A stretch of 64,000 nucleotides of DNA, taken from NCBI GenBank assembly GCA_959019945.1, contig CAUEQD010000002.1, forward strand, positions 62,001-126,000. The letters run 5' to 3'. The notes below the pieces were generated by a model that made no database searches, was not told the DNA's origin, and saw only the letters and a list, made by a program, of their open reading frames with translations. This document shows positions 34,358-42,987 of this stretch, one piece after another (the stretch's first letter is position 1; every line of letters begins with the position of its first letter). The position numbers and the translations under genes were made by a program. Source of the stretch: an uncultured Collinsella sp. (lineage in GTDB: Bacteria > Actinomycetota > Coriobacteriia > Coriobacteriales > Coriobacteriaceae).

Positions 34358-35182
34358 ATGACTGCGCCGTCTGATTTCAATTCGATTCCAGAGCTCGATG
34401 CCACGCTCGTTTTCCGCGTGGCCTATGATGGCTCGTCGTATAGCGGATTTGCCGAGCAGCCGGGACAGACGACGGTTGCGGGTGAGCTACGTCGAGCCAT
34501 CGAGACGCTGCTTCGCCGCCCGATCGATCTGACGTGCGCGGGGCGTACCGATTCCGGCGTGCATGCCGTGGCTCAATACATCAGCGTGCCCGTAACGGAC
34601 GCTGAGCTCGCCCTTACGCGCCGTAGGTGGCTGCGGGCCATGGATGCCCTGCTGCCTAAAGATATCGCCATAAACGAGGTCTACAGGGCCCGTAAGGGCT
34701 TTTCTGCACGCTTTGACGCGCGTTCCCGTACGTATACGTACCGTATTGCCGATCGCGATGCGCGTCCCGTGCTGTCCCGTGGTGCCGTGTGGTGGCATCG
34801 CTATCCCTTGGATGTTGCGGCTATGTCTGCTGCCTGCCCCGCGCTGCTGGGCGAGCAGGACTTTAAAAGCTTTTGCAAGGTTGCCTCGGCCGTTGGCAAG
34901 CCCACGCATCGCTGCGTGATGCGTGCCGAGTTTGGCCATGAGGTTGCGTTTGGCGAGGACATCCTGACGTTTACCATCGAGGGCAATGCGTTTCTGCATT
35001 CGATGGTCCGTACGATCGTGGGCACGCTTGTCGAGATCGGCATGCATCGCCGTGAACCCGAGTGGATGCGCGAGGTCATCGATGCTTGCGATCGTACCGC
35101 TGCGGGCCCCACGGCTCCTGCCTGCGGCCTTACGTTTATGGGCGTGGATTACGATCCCGCCGAGCTTGTCGTGCTCGACTAG
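34358..35182 (+). CDS. truA: tRNA pseudouridine(38-40) synthase
   Basis: A 274-residue TruA, which makes pseudouridine at positions 38-40 of the tRNA anticodon stem. The catalytic aspartate lies in CAGRTDSGVHA (near 60). FKSFCK and HSMVRTIVG are family segments. ATG 34358 is chosen over the TTG at 34343; both have only modest ribosome sites. It follows the rplQ terminator by 35 bases. Confidence 0.93.
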   Translation: MTAPSDFNSIPELDATLVFRVAYDGSSYSGFAEQPGQTTVAGELRRAIETLLRRPIDLTCAGRTDSGVHAVAQYISVPVTDAELALTRRRWLRAMDALLPKDIAINEVYRARKGFSARFDARSRTYTYRIADRDARPVLSRGAVWWHRYPLDVAAMSAACPALLGEQDFKSFCKVASAVGKPTHRCVMRAEFGHEVAFGEDILTFTIEGNAFLHSMVRTIVGTLVEIGMHRREPEWMREVIDACDRTAAGPTAPACGLTFMGVDYDPAELVVLD

Positions 35183-35343
35183 GGGAGGGCTCGACGCGCC
35201 GTTCGTCGGCATCTGTCATCTGTGGGCTGCGCGTGTGCAACATCTGTTCTTGGCGTGCAGTGCAACCGGTGTCTCATTGCTTTTATTTATGGGGTGTACC
35301 ATGAACCACGGTTTGATTCATTGCTGTCGAGAGGACGGATAAC

Positions 35344-36384
35344 TTGGTTCGACGTGGCTCGCATCCGCGACTTTCGGTGATCCTTGTGGTAGAAGGTTCG
35401 CCCAGCTATGCGATGCGTGCGCTCGAGAGTATCCAGAACCAAGACCTCTATGATTTGCAGATTGTCGTTGTCTGCCGCGATGCTGCGCCCGGCGTTCGCC
35501 ATTCGCTTCAAGTTGCTGCCGACAGGGACATCCATATTGATTTGATTGACGTCGAGGACGCGAAGCGCGGCGCTTGTCTTCGTGCCGGTTTTGATGCCTC
35601 GCGCGGCTCTCAAATCATCGCCATGAACGCCGATGAGTGGTTTGCTCCGCAGGCCCTTTCCAAGATGGTCGATATCGCGTGCGATACTGCGGCAGACATT
35701 GTGCTCCCCTCGGTGTCGCTCGATCGATACGATGCGCATCGCGAGCGTCATTCGCGCGTCTTGGATGCTGCCTCTATTGCCATAGAAGACGAGTCTTCTA
35801 TGGTGACTGGGCTGCCCCAGTTGATTTTGGGCGGCCTAGTCGCTCAGACCTCTGGCGTGATGTATAGCCGTCCGCTATTTGAGGCATGCCTGTCGCGCGG
35901 CAAGGCGTACCGTACGGTTGAGTTTATGGCTTATGCACTCTCGCAGGCACGATTCGTGTCCGGCTGCGGCGACGCTTGTTTCCACGCGGTGGCACCTAAG
36001 CTTACAGATGCCTTTGATCCCACCATGTATGCCAGGATATCCGATGACACTCGAGCGCTCGACGAGCTTGCGGACTCACTCTCGGAAGTAGATAGCGGTG
36101 GTCGGCTCAAGCTGGCAAGCCAGAAGTTCTACTTTGCCGGACTGGTCGCCTGCATCGAGAATTTGTGTCTGAGCCCGCATGGAGTGTCGTCAATCGAGCG
36201 TTCCGCCCGCATGCGTGATATGCTCGAGGCGCCTCGAACCCGTCAGATGGTCGCCGCGCTCAAGGACAACCATCGGGGACTTGGTCTGTTGTTTGGGCCG
36301 ATCGCCAGCGCCAAGCCCGCGCGCTGCGTGATGTGTACGCATCTGGCAGCTTTTCTTAACCGGACGGGCGCAAAAACCGCCTAA
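35344..36384 (+). CDS. Family 2-like glycosyltransferase
   Basis: A 346-residue protein with a GT-A type N-terminal half: LSVILVVEGSPSYAMRALESI (10-30) is the nucleotide-sugar strand. The acidic motif near 98 is NADEW, in the place of the usual DxD. The C-terminal half (about 200-346) is helical and unassigned. No membrane helices are seen. TTG 35344 has GAGGACGG upstream. A role in cell-surface sugar transfer is likely from the fold but the substrate is unknown. It stands alone between truA and argR. Confidence 0.65.
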   Translation: MVRRGSHPRLSVILVVEGSPSYAMRALESIQNQDLYDLQIVVVCRDAAPGVRHSLQVAADRDIHIDLIDVEDAKRGACLRAGFDASRGSQIIAMNADEWFAPQALSKMVDIACDTAADIVLPSVSLDRYDAHRERHSRVLDAASIAIEDESSMVTGLPQLILGGLVAQTSGVMYSRPLFEACLSRGKAYRTVEFMAYALSQARFVSGCGDACFHAVAPKLTDAFDPTMYARISDDTRALDELADSLSEVDSGGRLKLASQKFYFAGLVACIENLCLSPHGVSSIERSARMRDMLEAPRTRQMVAALKDNHRGLGLLFGPIASAKPARCVMCTHLAAFLNRTGAKTA

Positions 36385-36390
36385 ACGGCT

Positions 36391-36428
36391 CATTTCGAAA
36401 CAAATTTGCATAGAATTGTTTCGAAATG
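36391..36428. promoter_or_regulatory. Perfect 13-base palindrome upstream of argR
   Basis: CATTTCGAAACAA (36391-36403) and TTGTTTCGAAATG (36416-36428) are perfect inverted arms around 12 AT-rich bases. No T run follows, so an operator is more likely than a terminator. Confidence 0.55.
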
Positions 36429-36516
36429 CGTTCTTATACACAAAAGCCTTCAAATAGCGTTAAACTATTCAATCACTGATTGATTGTCTCCGCCATCTTT
36501 TGGAGAGAGGGTTTGT

Positions 36517-36954
36517 ATGGCTAAAAAACGCAATGGGCGCCAGGATGCCATTAGAGATATTGTGCGCAATAAGGACGTCCGCACGCAGCGCGTGCTGGTC
36601 GATGAGCTCCGTGCTATGGGCTTTGATTGCACACAGGCGACTGTCTCTCGCGATATTGCCGACATGGGGCTGCGTAAGCTCCCTGAGGGTATCTATGTTC
36701 TGGCAGAGGACCTGCACCTGCAGCGTATGGTTTCCGAGCTCGTAACGGGCGTTCTACGTACCGATAATCTGGTTATGATCAAGGCTCAGCCTGGCACGGC
36801 TTCCGGCATCGCCGCCGCCGTTGATGCGGCAGAGTTGCCCGATGTGCTTGGCTCGCTTGCCGGCAACGATACGATTTTGGTTATTGCCCAGACGGCCGAG
36901 GACGGCGAGCGTCTCGAGGCGCTGATCAATAAGCTGAGCAATTCTCGCAAGTAG
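36517..36954 (+). CDS. argR: Arginine repressor
   Basis: A 145-residue ArgR. The winged helix-turn-helix (about 1-70) shows VDELRAMGFDCTQATVSRDIADMG, with the ATVSRDI recognition helix. The C-terminal hexamerisation and arginine-binding domain has KAQPGTASGIAAAVDAAELPD and GNDTILVIA. It represses arginine synthesis and may activate catabolism; no arginine gene is adjacent. ATG 36517 follows GGAGAGAGG. The palindrome upstream and a CAATCA/TGATTG pair near 36470-36485 could be control sites. Confidence 0.94.
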   Translation: MAKKRNGRQDAIRDIVRNKDVRTQRVLVDELRAMGFDCTQATVSRDIADMGLRKLPEGIYVLAEDLHLQRMVSELVTGVLRTDNLVMIKAQPGTASGIAAAVDAAELPDVLGSLAGNDTILVIAQTAEDGERLEALINKLSNSRK

Positions 36955-37080
36955 GCGTGTGGGTCGTGCGCTCGGCACTGTGCGCGCTGACATCGTGGCT
37001 TGTAAGTGGTATTGACGTTGGTCGGTACCGCCTTTTTGTTTGTCGGTATAAAGACCGCCCACCAGGTCGCTTTAAATTAA

Positions 37081-37119
37081 AAGGCCCCCGAGCAGTTTAA
37101 TAAGCTGCTCGGGGGCCTT
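37081..37119 (-). terminator. Terminator between argR and the penicillin-binding protein
   Basis: A perfect 15-base stem (37081-37095 with 37105-37119) with a 9-base loop. The T-rich side lies on the minus strand, so it mainly serves the leftward gene. Confidence 0.88.
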
Positions 37120-37142
37120 GTTGCTTATGGTCGGATGAATTT

Positions 37143-39323
37143 CTAGCCGACCGTATCGTCAGGCGTGGGCGAGGGGTCGGGAGTGGGCGTAGGCGTAGGC
37201 GTAGGCGTGCCGCCATCGCCGCCGGTCGAACCACCAGTGGAGCCGCCCGTCGAGCCACCGGTGGTGTCGCCGCCCGTGGTCTCGGTGGTCGTGGTCGTCG
37301 TGGTAGTCGTTGTGGTGGTTTCCTCTTCGTCCTCGTTTTCGTCCTTGTCGTCGTTCTCCGTCTTCTTGGTGTTGTTGGTGCCGTAGAACTTCCAGACGCT
37401 GTTGTTCTTGTAGGTGGGCGCCGTTCCGGTCGCAAACTCCTCGCGCTCGGTACCGGTCAGAACGGTGTTCATAAATCGCTTAAAGACAGGCAGGTTGGTG
37501 CTGTCGCCCAGCAGGTCCGTGCCGTATTTTTGGATGGGGATCTCGCCCGCGGAATAGCCGGTCCACAGGGCGCACGCCAGCTGCGGGGTATAGCCGCAGA
37601 ACCACAGGTTAGTGGTGTTGTCGGTGGTGCCCGTTTTGCCGGCATAGGGCTGGTTGACGCTCAGGGCGCCAGCAGCACCTGTACCGCCGCCCTGCATGAC
37701 GCCGGACAGAACATCGGTGACCGCGGCGGCCTCGCCCTCGGTAAGCACCTGTGAGGGATTGTCGGTGTGCTGGTACAGCACCGAACCGGTACGAGAGTCA
37801 ATCTCGGTGATGGCGATCGGCTGGCGATAGTAGCCGCCGTTGGCAAACGTCGCGTAGGCGGCGGCCATCTCGAGCGGCGAGATCGAGCCGGTGCCGAGCG
37901 TCATGACGGGAACGTCCTCGATGTTGTCCTTGGCGGGATCGATGCCGAGCTTTTTGACGAGCGAGATGATCTTGCTGTTGCCGACGGCTTCCGCCACCTG
38001 GATGTAGCCGGTGTTGGAGGAGTATGCCGTTGCCTGCTTAAGCGTGATGTTGCCATAGCTATGGTTGGCGTAGTTTTGGACCTCGGTCGTGGTGCCCTTG
38101 GCCTTGAGCGGCGAGTTGCAGTTGAGGGTGACGTTGGGGTTCATGCCGTTTTGGATGGCAGTTGCCAGCGTAAAGGCCTTAAAGGTGGAGCCGACGGGAC
38201 GCTTGGCCGTGGCATGGTTTACGTGGTTCTCGTCGGCGTTGTAGTCGTAGCCGCCCACCATGCACTTGATGTAGCCGGTCTTGGGGTCGACGACGACCAT
38301 GCCCATGTCCAGGCCGTCGAGTGAGAGCGTGTCGAGCTGCTGGCGGACGGCATTCTCTGCCACCTGCTGCATCGTGGGGTCGATGGTGGTCTTGACGGTC
38401 AGACCGCCCTTAAAGAGCACGTCGGTCGAGAACTCCTGCTCCAGCAGCTGCTTAACATAGGCGACAAAGTAGGGCTGTGAGTATACGTCGACGCCGCTGC
38501 CCGAAATCTCGGTCACGTTGAGGGTGATGGGCTCGGCCTGTGCGGCATCGTGCTCCTCCTGCGTGATGTGGCCTAGGCGCAACATGTTGTCGAGGACCTT
38601 GTTGCGACGGGACAGCGCTAGGTCGGGGTTGACCGTGGGGTCGTACTGCGAAGGCGAGTTGGGAAGGCCGATCAACAGTGCGGCTTCGCTCAGGGTGAGG
38701 TCGGCGGCGCTCTTGGACAGGTAGGTCTCGGCAGCGGCCTCAATACCGTAGGCGCCGTGACCGTAATAGATGGTGTTGAGGTACATCATGAGGATCTCGT
38801 CTTTGGAGTACATGTCCTCCATCTTTACGGCGATGTAGGCCTCGCGCACCTTACGCTCGATGGTCGAGTCGAACTGCTCCTCCTGCAGGATGGTGTTGCG
38901 CACCAGCTGCTGGGTGATAGTCGAGGCGCCTTCGTGCCCGCCGCCGAGGGTTGCCACCGCAGCACGCGCGATACCCCACAGGTCGATACCACCGTGCTCG
39001 TAGAAGCGCTCGTCCTCGACGTCAACGGTGCCCTGCAGCACGTAGGGGGAGACCTCGTCCTTGGTGATGGACTTGCGGTTTTGCGTGTAGAAGCTCGCGA
39101 TCTTGTTGCCGTTGCAGTCGACGATCTCGGTGGGCTCGCTCACCAGATACGCGTTGGCGTCGGTGTAGTCGGGCAGATCGGACAGCCAGCGGTTGACGTT
39201 GCCGACCATGCCGATGCCAAATGCCACGCCCGCAATCAGCAGAAAGCCCAAAAACGAGAGCAGGATTATGGGCAGGGCATGCGTCTTTGAACGGCTGCGT
39301 CCCTGTCGTTGGCGAGGACCCAT
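37143..39323 (-). CDS. Class A penicillin-binding protein (glycosyltransferase-transpeptidase)
   Basis: A 726-residue bifunctional cell-wall synthase. The order is: a short basic cytoplasmic tail, one membrane helix (about 16-40), a family 51 glycosyltransferase domain with EDERFYEHGG (103-112) and GASTITQQLVRN, and a transpeptidase domain. The latter has S379 in STFKAF, the SSNTGY motif and K563 in GKTGTT. The C-terminal 85 residues are unusual: an acidic stretch, 12 threonines in a row, GGSTGGSTGG repeats and alternating TP. ATG 39323 follows GGAGG; the longer frame upstream lacks a site. It polymerises and crosslinks peptidoglycan outside the membrane. Confidence 0.94.
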   Translation of the reverse strand: MGPRQRQGRSRSKTHALPIILLSFLGFLLIAGVAFGIGMVGNVNRWLSDLPDYTDANAYLVSEPTEIVDCNGNKIASFYTQNRKSITKDEVSPYVLQGTVDVEDERFYEHGGIDLWGIARAAVATLGGGHEGASTITQQLVRNTILQEEQFDSTIERKVREAYIAVKMEDMYSKDEILMMYLNTIYYGHGAYGIEAAAETYLSKSAADLTLSEAALLIGLPNSPSQYDPTVNPDLALSRRNKVLDNMLRLGHITQEEHDAAQAEPITLNVTEISGSGVDVYSQPYFVAYVKQLLEQEFSTDVLFKGGLTVKTTIDPTMQQVAENAVRQQLDTLSLDGLDMGMVVVDPKTGYIKCMVGGYDYNADENHVNHATAKRPVGSTFKAFTLATAIQNGMNPNVTLNCNSPLKAKGTTTEVQNYANHSYGNITLKQATAYSSNTGYIQVAEAVGNSKIISLVKKLGIDPAKDNIEDVPVMTLGTGSISPLEMAAAYATFANGGYYRQPIAITEIDSRTGSVLYQHTDNPSQVLTEGEAAAVTDVLSGVMQGGGTGAAGALSVNQPYAGKTGTTDNTTNLWFCGYTPQLACALWTGYSAGEIPIQKYGTDLLGDSTNLPVFKRFMNTVLTGTEREEFATGTAPTYKNNSVWKFYGTNNTKKTENDDKDENEDEEETTTTTTTTTTTTETTGGDTTGGSTGGSTGGSTGGDGGTPTPTPTPTPDPSPTPDDTVG

Positions 39324-39485
39324 ATATTGACCTCCAGGTATGTCGTGCCGGACGGTGGATGTGCCGTCGGGGCAGGATGGACATAAGTTATTACACGATA
39401 AACCAAACGGGGCGCGCGAGGCCTCGTGTATGCTGGAAGACGGCATTTTTCAGAGTGAATGCATACCTTGGTAAGGAGTTTGCCG

Positions 39486-41456
39486 ATGGCGATTCGGGCG
39501 ATGGGGCCGAGCGGACAATACGAGACTGGATTGAATGCTGCCGGTGCGGTGGTGCCCGAGCTGCTGGCGCCGGCGGGCGGACTCGACCAGATGCTTGCGG
39601 CCATCGCCGCGGGCGCCGATGCCATCTATGCGGGGTTGGGCGGCTTTAACGCCCGTGTAAGTGCGCACGGTTTTAGCGATGACGAGTTTGTGCGCGGTTG
39701 TGCCGTGGCGCATGCCCGTGGCGTGCGTGTGTACGTGACGCTCAACGTGTTCGTGTTTGACGATGAGTTGTCCGACGCGGTGGCGTTGGGAGCTCATGCA
39801 CTGGAGCTGGGCGCCGATGCTCTGATTGTCGCCGATGCCGGGTTGGCCTGCGCGCTGCGCGCGGCGATTCCCGGGGTCGAGATTCACCTGTCTACGCAGG
39901 CGGGCGTTCATAGCGAAGGCGCCGTGCGGCTTGCCGCCGATGAGCTGGGAGTCGAGCGCGTGACGACGGCACGCGAGCTGGCGGTCGACGAGATTGCGGC
40001 GCTATGTGCCACGGGCGTGCCCATCGAGGTATTCTGCCACGGTGCGATTTGCATCGGCTATTCGGGGGCGTGCGAGTTTTCGGCCCTGCGGCGTGGGCGC
40101 TCGGCGATGCGCGGCGACTGCACGCAGCCGTGCCGTCTGGCGTACGACCTGGTGGACGAGGCGGGACAGAGCGTTGTCGCCGTCGAGGGAGATCGCCTGC
40201 TGTGCCCGCGCGACTATCTGGGCATTGCACATCTGCCCGAGCTTGTAGATGCCGGCGTGGCGTCGCTCAAGATCGAGGGGCGCATGAAGAACCCCGATTA
40301 CGTATTCAACGTGGTGCGGGTGTGGCGCCGGGCACTCGATATGCTGCGCGACGGCGCGTGGGACCCCGATGCCGTGGAAGAGCTTGAACGCGAGCTGGGG
40401 AGGTCGTTTAACCGTGGGTTTACCGATACGTACCTGCGAGGGCGTTCGGGTGCCGAGCTGATGAGCTTTGAGCGCGCAATTAACCAGGGCGTGCGCGTGG
40501 GGCGTTTGGTCGCTGTGGGCCACGAAGAGGTGACCGTCGAGCTCGATGCCGCCGTGGCTGCGGGCGATACGCTCGAGATCCGGTTTTATCCGGGCGTCGA
40601 CGCGCGGCCCGACGTGCCCAAGCGCTGGCCTCAGGTGCCCTGCCCGGTGAATGCCGCGGCGGGGGAGCGCGTTGTCGTTCACTGCAAGCGCAAGGTGGAT
40701 ACGGACTGCGAGGTCTATCTGATTCGCAGCGCCGGTGTGCTGGAGCAGACGGCGACGGCGCTGGAGCGTATGCGGACTGAGGTGGACGCGGCTGTACCTG
40801 TTAAGCGCACTGTTGAGGTTTTGCCGTTTGAAGGCGGCGAGGTGGATGGCGATGCATCGAAGGGGGAGCTGATGGAGTCGCCGGAGCGGGGGGTTCCCAC
40901 TCGCGTGGCTTTTGCCTGGCAGCTGATGGATGCCGACCCGCATGACGAGCTCGATCTGTCCGATGCGACCGTGGTGCTTGACGAGGTCTGCCGTGCGGGC
41001 GATGCCGCGCGAACCCGCTCGCTGATGCGGCGTGCCGGGCGCGTCGTCTGTCGCAACTTGGGGCAGGTGGCGATGGCTCGCGAGCTGGGTGCGGCGTTTG
41101 ACGTGGCGGCGCCGGTGTTCTGCGCGAATCGTGCCACGCTTGCTTGGCTGCGCGGGCTTGGTGCGGGTTGCGTGCATCTGCCGGCTGAGCTTGTCGCCAA
41201 CGACGCTGGGCGCGTTGCCGGCCTCGCCGATCGCCCCGGCGTCTTGGGCCCCGTCGATGCCGACCGCCCTGAGCTTATGGTGTGCGAGCACTGCCTGCTG
41301 ACCGCCGAGGGTACCTGTGCCACCGATGCAACGGGGCAGGTCCATTGTCGTGACTGCCAACGCCGTCGGCAGATGCGCTACCTAGTCGAGCGCGACGGCA
41401 CGCGTCTGCCGGTCGCTGTCGACGCATGCGGCAGGACGAGGATTTTCCTGTCGTAG
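39486..41456 (+). CDS. Peptidase U32 / RNA-hydroxylation (RlhA/TrhP-type) family protein
   Basis: A 656-residue protein. The N-terminal TIM-barrel-like half begins VVPELLAPAGGLDQMLAAI and has the U32 signature around EVFCHGAICIGYSGACEFS, then GDCTQPCRLAY and KIEGRMKNPDYV near 270. The cysteines in these segments are conserved and probably hold an iron-sulfur site in the RNA-hydroxylating members. A C-terminal cysteine set (CEHCLLTAEGTC, CRDCQRR) is also present. Older annotation calls these proteases; work on RlhA and TrhP points to prephenate-dependent hydroxylation of rRNA or tRNA. ATG 39486 follows AAGGAG. Confidence 0.82.
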   Translation: MAIRAMGPSGQYETGLNAAGAVVPELLAPAGGLDQMLAAIAAGADAIYAGLGGFNARVSAHGFSDDEFVRGCAVAHARGVRVYVTLNVFVFDDELSDAVALGAHALELGADALIVADAGLACALRAAIPGVEIHLSTQAGVHSEGAVRLAADELGVERVTTARELAVDEIAALCATGVPIEVFCHGAICIGYSGACEFSALRRGRSAMRGDCTQPCRLAYDLVDEAGQSVVAVEGDRLLCPRDYLGIAHLPELVDAGVASLKIEGRMKNPDYVFNVVRVWRRALDMLRDGAWDPDAVEELERELGRSFNRGFTDTYLRGRSGAELMSFERAINQGVRVGRLVAVGHEEVTVELDAAVAAGDTLEIRFYPGVDARPDVPKRWPQVPCPVNAAAGERVVVHCKRKVDTDCEVYLIRSAGVLEQTATALERMRTEVDAAVPVKRTVEVLPFEGGEVDGDASKGELMESPERGVPTRVAFAWQLMDADPHDELDLSDATVVLDEVCRAGDAARTRSLMRRAGRVVCRNLGQVAMARELGAAFDVAAPVFCANRATLAWLRGLGAGCVHLPAELVANDAGRVAGLADRPGVLGPVDADRPELMVCEHCLLTAEGTCATDATGQVHCRDCQRRRQMRYLVERDGTRLPVAVDACGRTRIFLS

Positions 41457-41504
41457 GTGCCGCGTCGCGTCAGTTTGTTATCATAAGAGAGTTTATGGAC
41501 TTCC

Positions 41505-41531
41505 AGCACCGCCGTTTTCGGCGAGGGTGCT
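41505..41531 (+). promoter_or_regulatory. Hairpin in the tyrS leader
   Basis: AGCACC (41505-41510) pairs with GGTGCT (41526-41531) and GCCG with CGGC inside. It ends just before AAAAGGAGG. The leader is too short for a T-box. Confidence 0.4.
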
Positions 41532-41552
41532 ATAGCAAAAGGAGGATACCCA

Positions 41553-42764
41553 ATGCTGTCTGTTGACGAGCAAATGCGTATCATCACCTCGGGCGCCGCG
41601 CAGATCGTTCCCGAGGCCGACCTTCGCAAGAAGCTTGAGAAGGGCGAGCCCCTCAACATCAAGCTCGGCGTCGACCCCACCAGCCCCGACCTGCACCTGG
41701 GCCACGCCGTGCCGCTGCGCAAGATGCGTCAGTTCCAGGACCTGGGCCACAACGTCACCCTCATCATCGGCAACGGTACCGCGTTGATCGGCGACCCCTC
41801 GGGCAAGAACTCCACGCGTCCGCAGCTTTCGCAGGAGCAGATCGAGGCCAATGCCGAGACCTACGTGAGCCAGGCCATGAAGATCCTGGATCCCGAGAAG
41901 ACCACCATCGTGCACAACGGCGACTGGATCCTTTCGATGGACCTGGCCGGCCTGCTGCAGGTGTGCTCCAAGTTCACCGTCGCCCGCATCCTTGAGCGCG
42001 ACGACTTTACCAAGCGCTACCAGTCTCAGACGCCGATCGCCCTGCACGAGTTCCTGTACCCCGTGATGCAGGCCTTTGACTCCGTGCAGATCAAGGCCGA
42101 CGTGGAGATGGGCGGCACCGACCAGCTCTTCAACCTGCTCGCCGGCCGCGAGCTCATGGAGAAGATGGGCATGGAGCCGCAGATCGCGCTCACCATGCCG
42201 CTGCTCGAGGGCACTGACGGCGTGCGCAAGATGTCCAAGTCCTATGGCAACTACATCGGCCTGACCGACGCGCCCAAGGATATGTTCGGCAAGACCATGT
42301 CCATCCCCGACGAGATGATCGGCAAGTACTATCGTCTGGCCAGCTCGCTCACCCCGGCCGAGGTCGACAAGATCGACGCCGCCCTGGCCGATGGTTCTGC
42401 CGACCCCTACGAGCTCAAGCGCGCTCTGGGCCGCGACCTGTGCGACACCTACCACGGCGCCGGCGCCGGCGACGAGGCTCAGGCCGAGTTCGACCGCGTA
42501 TTCAAGGAGGGCCAGCTCGCCGACTTCCCCGAGAAGCATGTCGAGCTGACCGTCAACGACGAGGGCCAGATCTACCTCGCCGGCTTGCTCAAGGACCTGG
42601 GTCTTTCGGCGAGCGCCGGCCAGGCTCGTCGCGATATCGACGGCGGCGGCGTCAAAATCAACGGCAAGGCCGTGGCTCCCAAGAGCTATAACATCGATCC
42701 CAGCGCCCTCAAGCTGGGCGACACCCTCTCCGTGGGCAAGCGCAAGGGCTTCAAGTTGGTCTAG
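41553..42764 (+). CDS. tyrS: Tyrosyl-tRNA synthetase
   Basis: A 403-residue class I synthetase that charges tRNA-Tyr. HLGH is at 48-51 and KMSKS begins at 226. The C-terminal S4-like domain (about 335-403) has SASAGQARRDIDGGGVKINGK. The length and lack of an internal insertion fit the TyrZ-like group. AAAGGAGG precedes the ATG, and a strong terminator follows, so it is a single-gene unit. Confidence 0.97.
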   Translation: MLSVDEQMRIITSGAAQIVPEADLRKKLEKGEPLNIKLGVDPTSPDLHLGHAVPLRKMRQFQDLGHNVTLIIGNGTALIGDPSGKNSTRPQLSQEQIEANAETYVSQAMKILDPEKTTIVHNGDWILSMDLAGLLQVCSKFTVARILERDDFTKRYQSQTPIALHEFLYPVMQAFDSVQIKADVEMGGTDQLFNLLAGRELMEKMGMEPQIALTMPLLEGTDGVRKMSKSYGNYIGLTDAPKDMFGKTMSIPDEMIGKYYRLASSLTPAEVDKIDAALADGSADPYELKRALGRDLCDTYHGAGAGDEAQAEFDRVFKEGQLADFPEKHVELTVNDEGQIYLAGLLKDLGLSASAGQARRDIDGGGVKINGKAVAPKSYNIDPSALKLGDTLSVGKRKGFKLV

Positions 42765-42793
42765 CAAGTAGGTCAACCTAACATGTGCAATAG

Positions 42794-42829
42794 GGCCGCA
42801 GCCGGAATGATTCCGGCTGCGGCCTTTTT
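42794..42829 (+). terminator. Terminator after tyrS
   Basis: GGCCGCAGCCGGAA (42794-42807) and its complement (42811-42824) pair and are followed by five T. Confidence 0.93.
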
Positions 42830-42892
42830 GATTACGATGATCCCTTGGGGACGGAGGGATTATTTGGCGGTGCCGTTAAGCGGAGAGGCGTA

Positions 42893-42920
42893 TTGTTGAC
42901 CCATCGTTTGGGCATACAAT
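42893..42920 (+). promoter_or_regulatory. Candidate promoter of ade
   Basis: TTGTTG (42893-42898) and TACAAT (42915-42920) are 16 bases apart, about 70 bases before the start. Confidence 0.4.
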
Positions 42921-42987
42921 GGCTGTTGGCTTGCTGCGGTGAAGGTTCGTCCGCTCTGCAGTTATTTCTACAGTTAAAGGAGTATGT

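Noticed and set aside
41457..41552. T-box riboswitch before tyrS
   Set aside because: The leader is under 100 bases, shows only one small hairpin and no T-box sequence or antiterminator.
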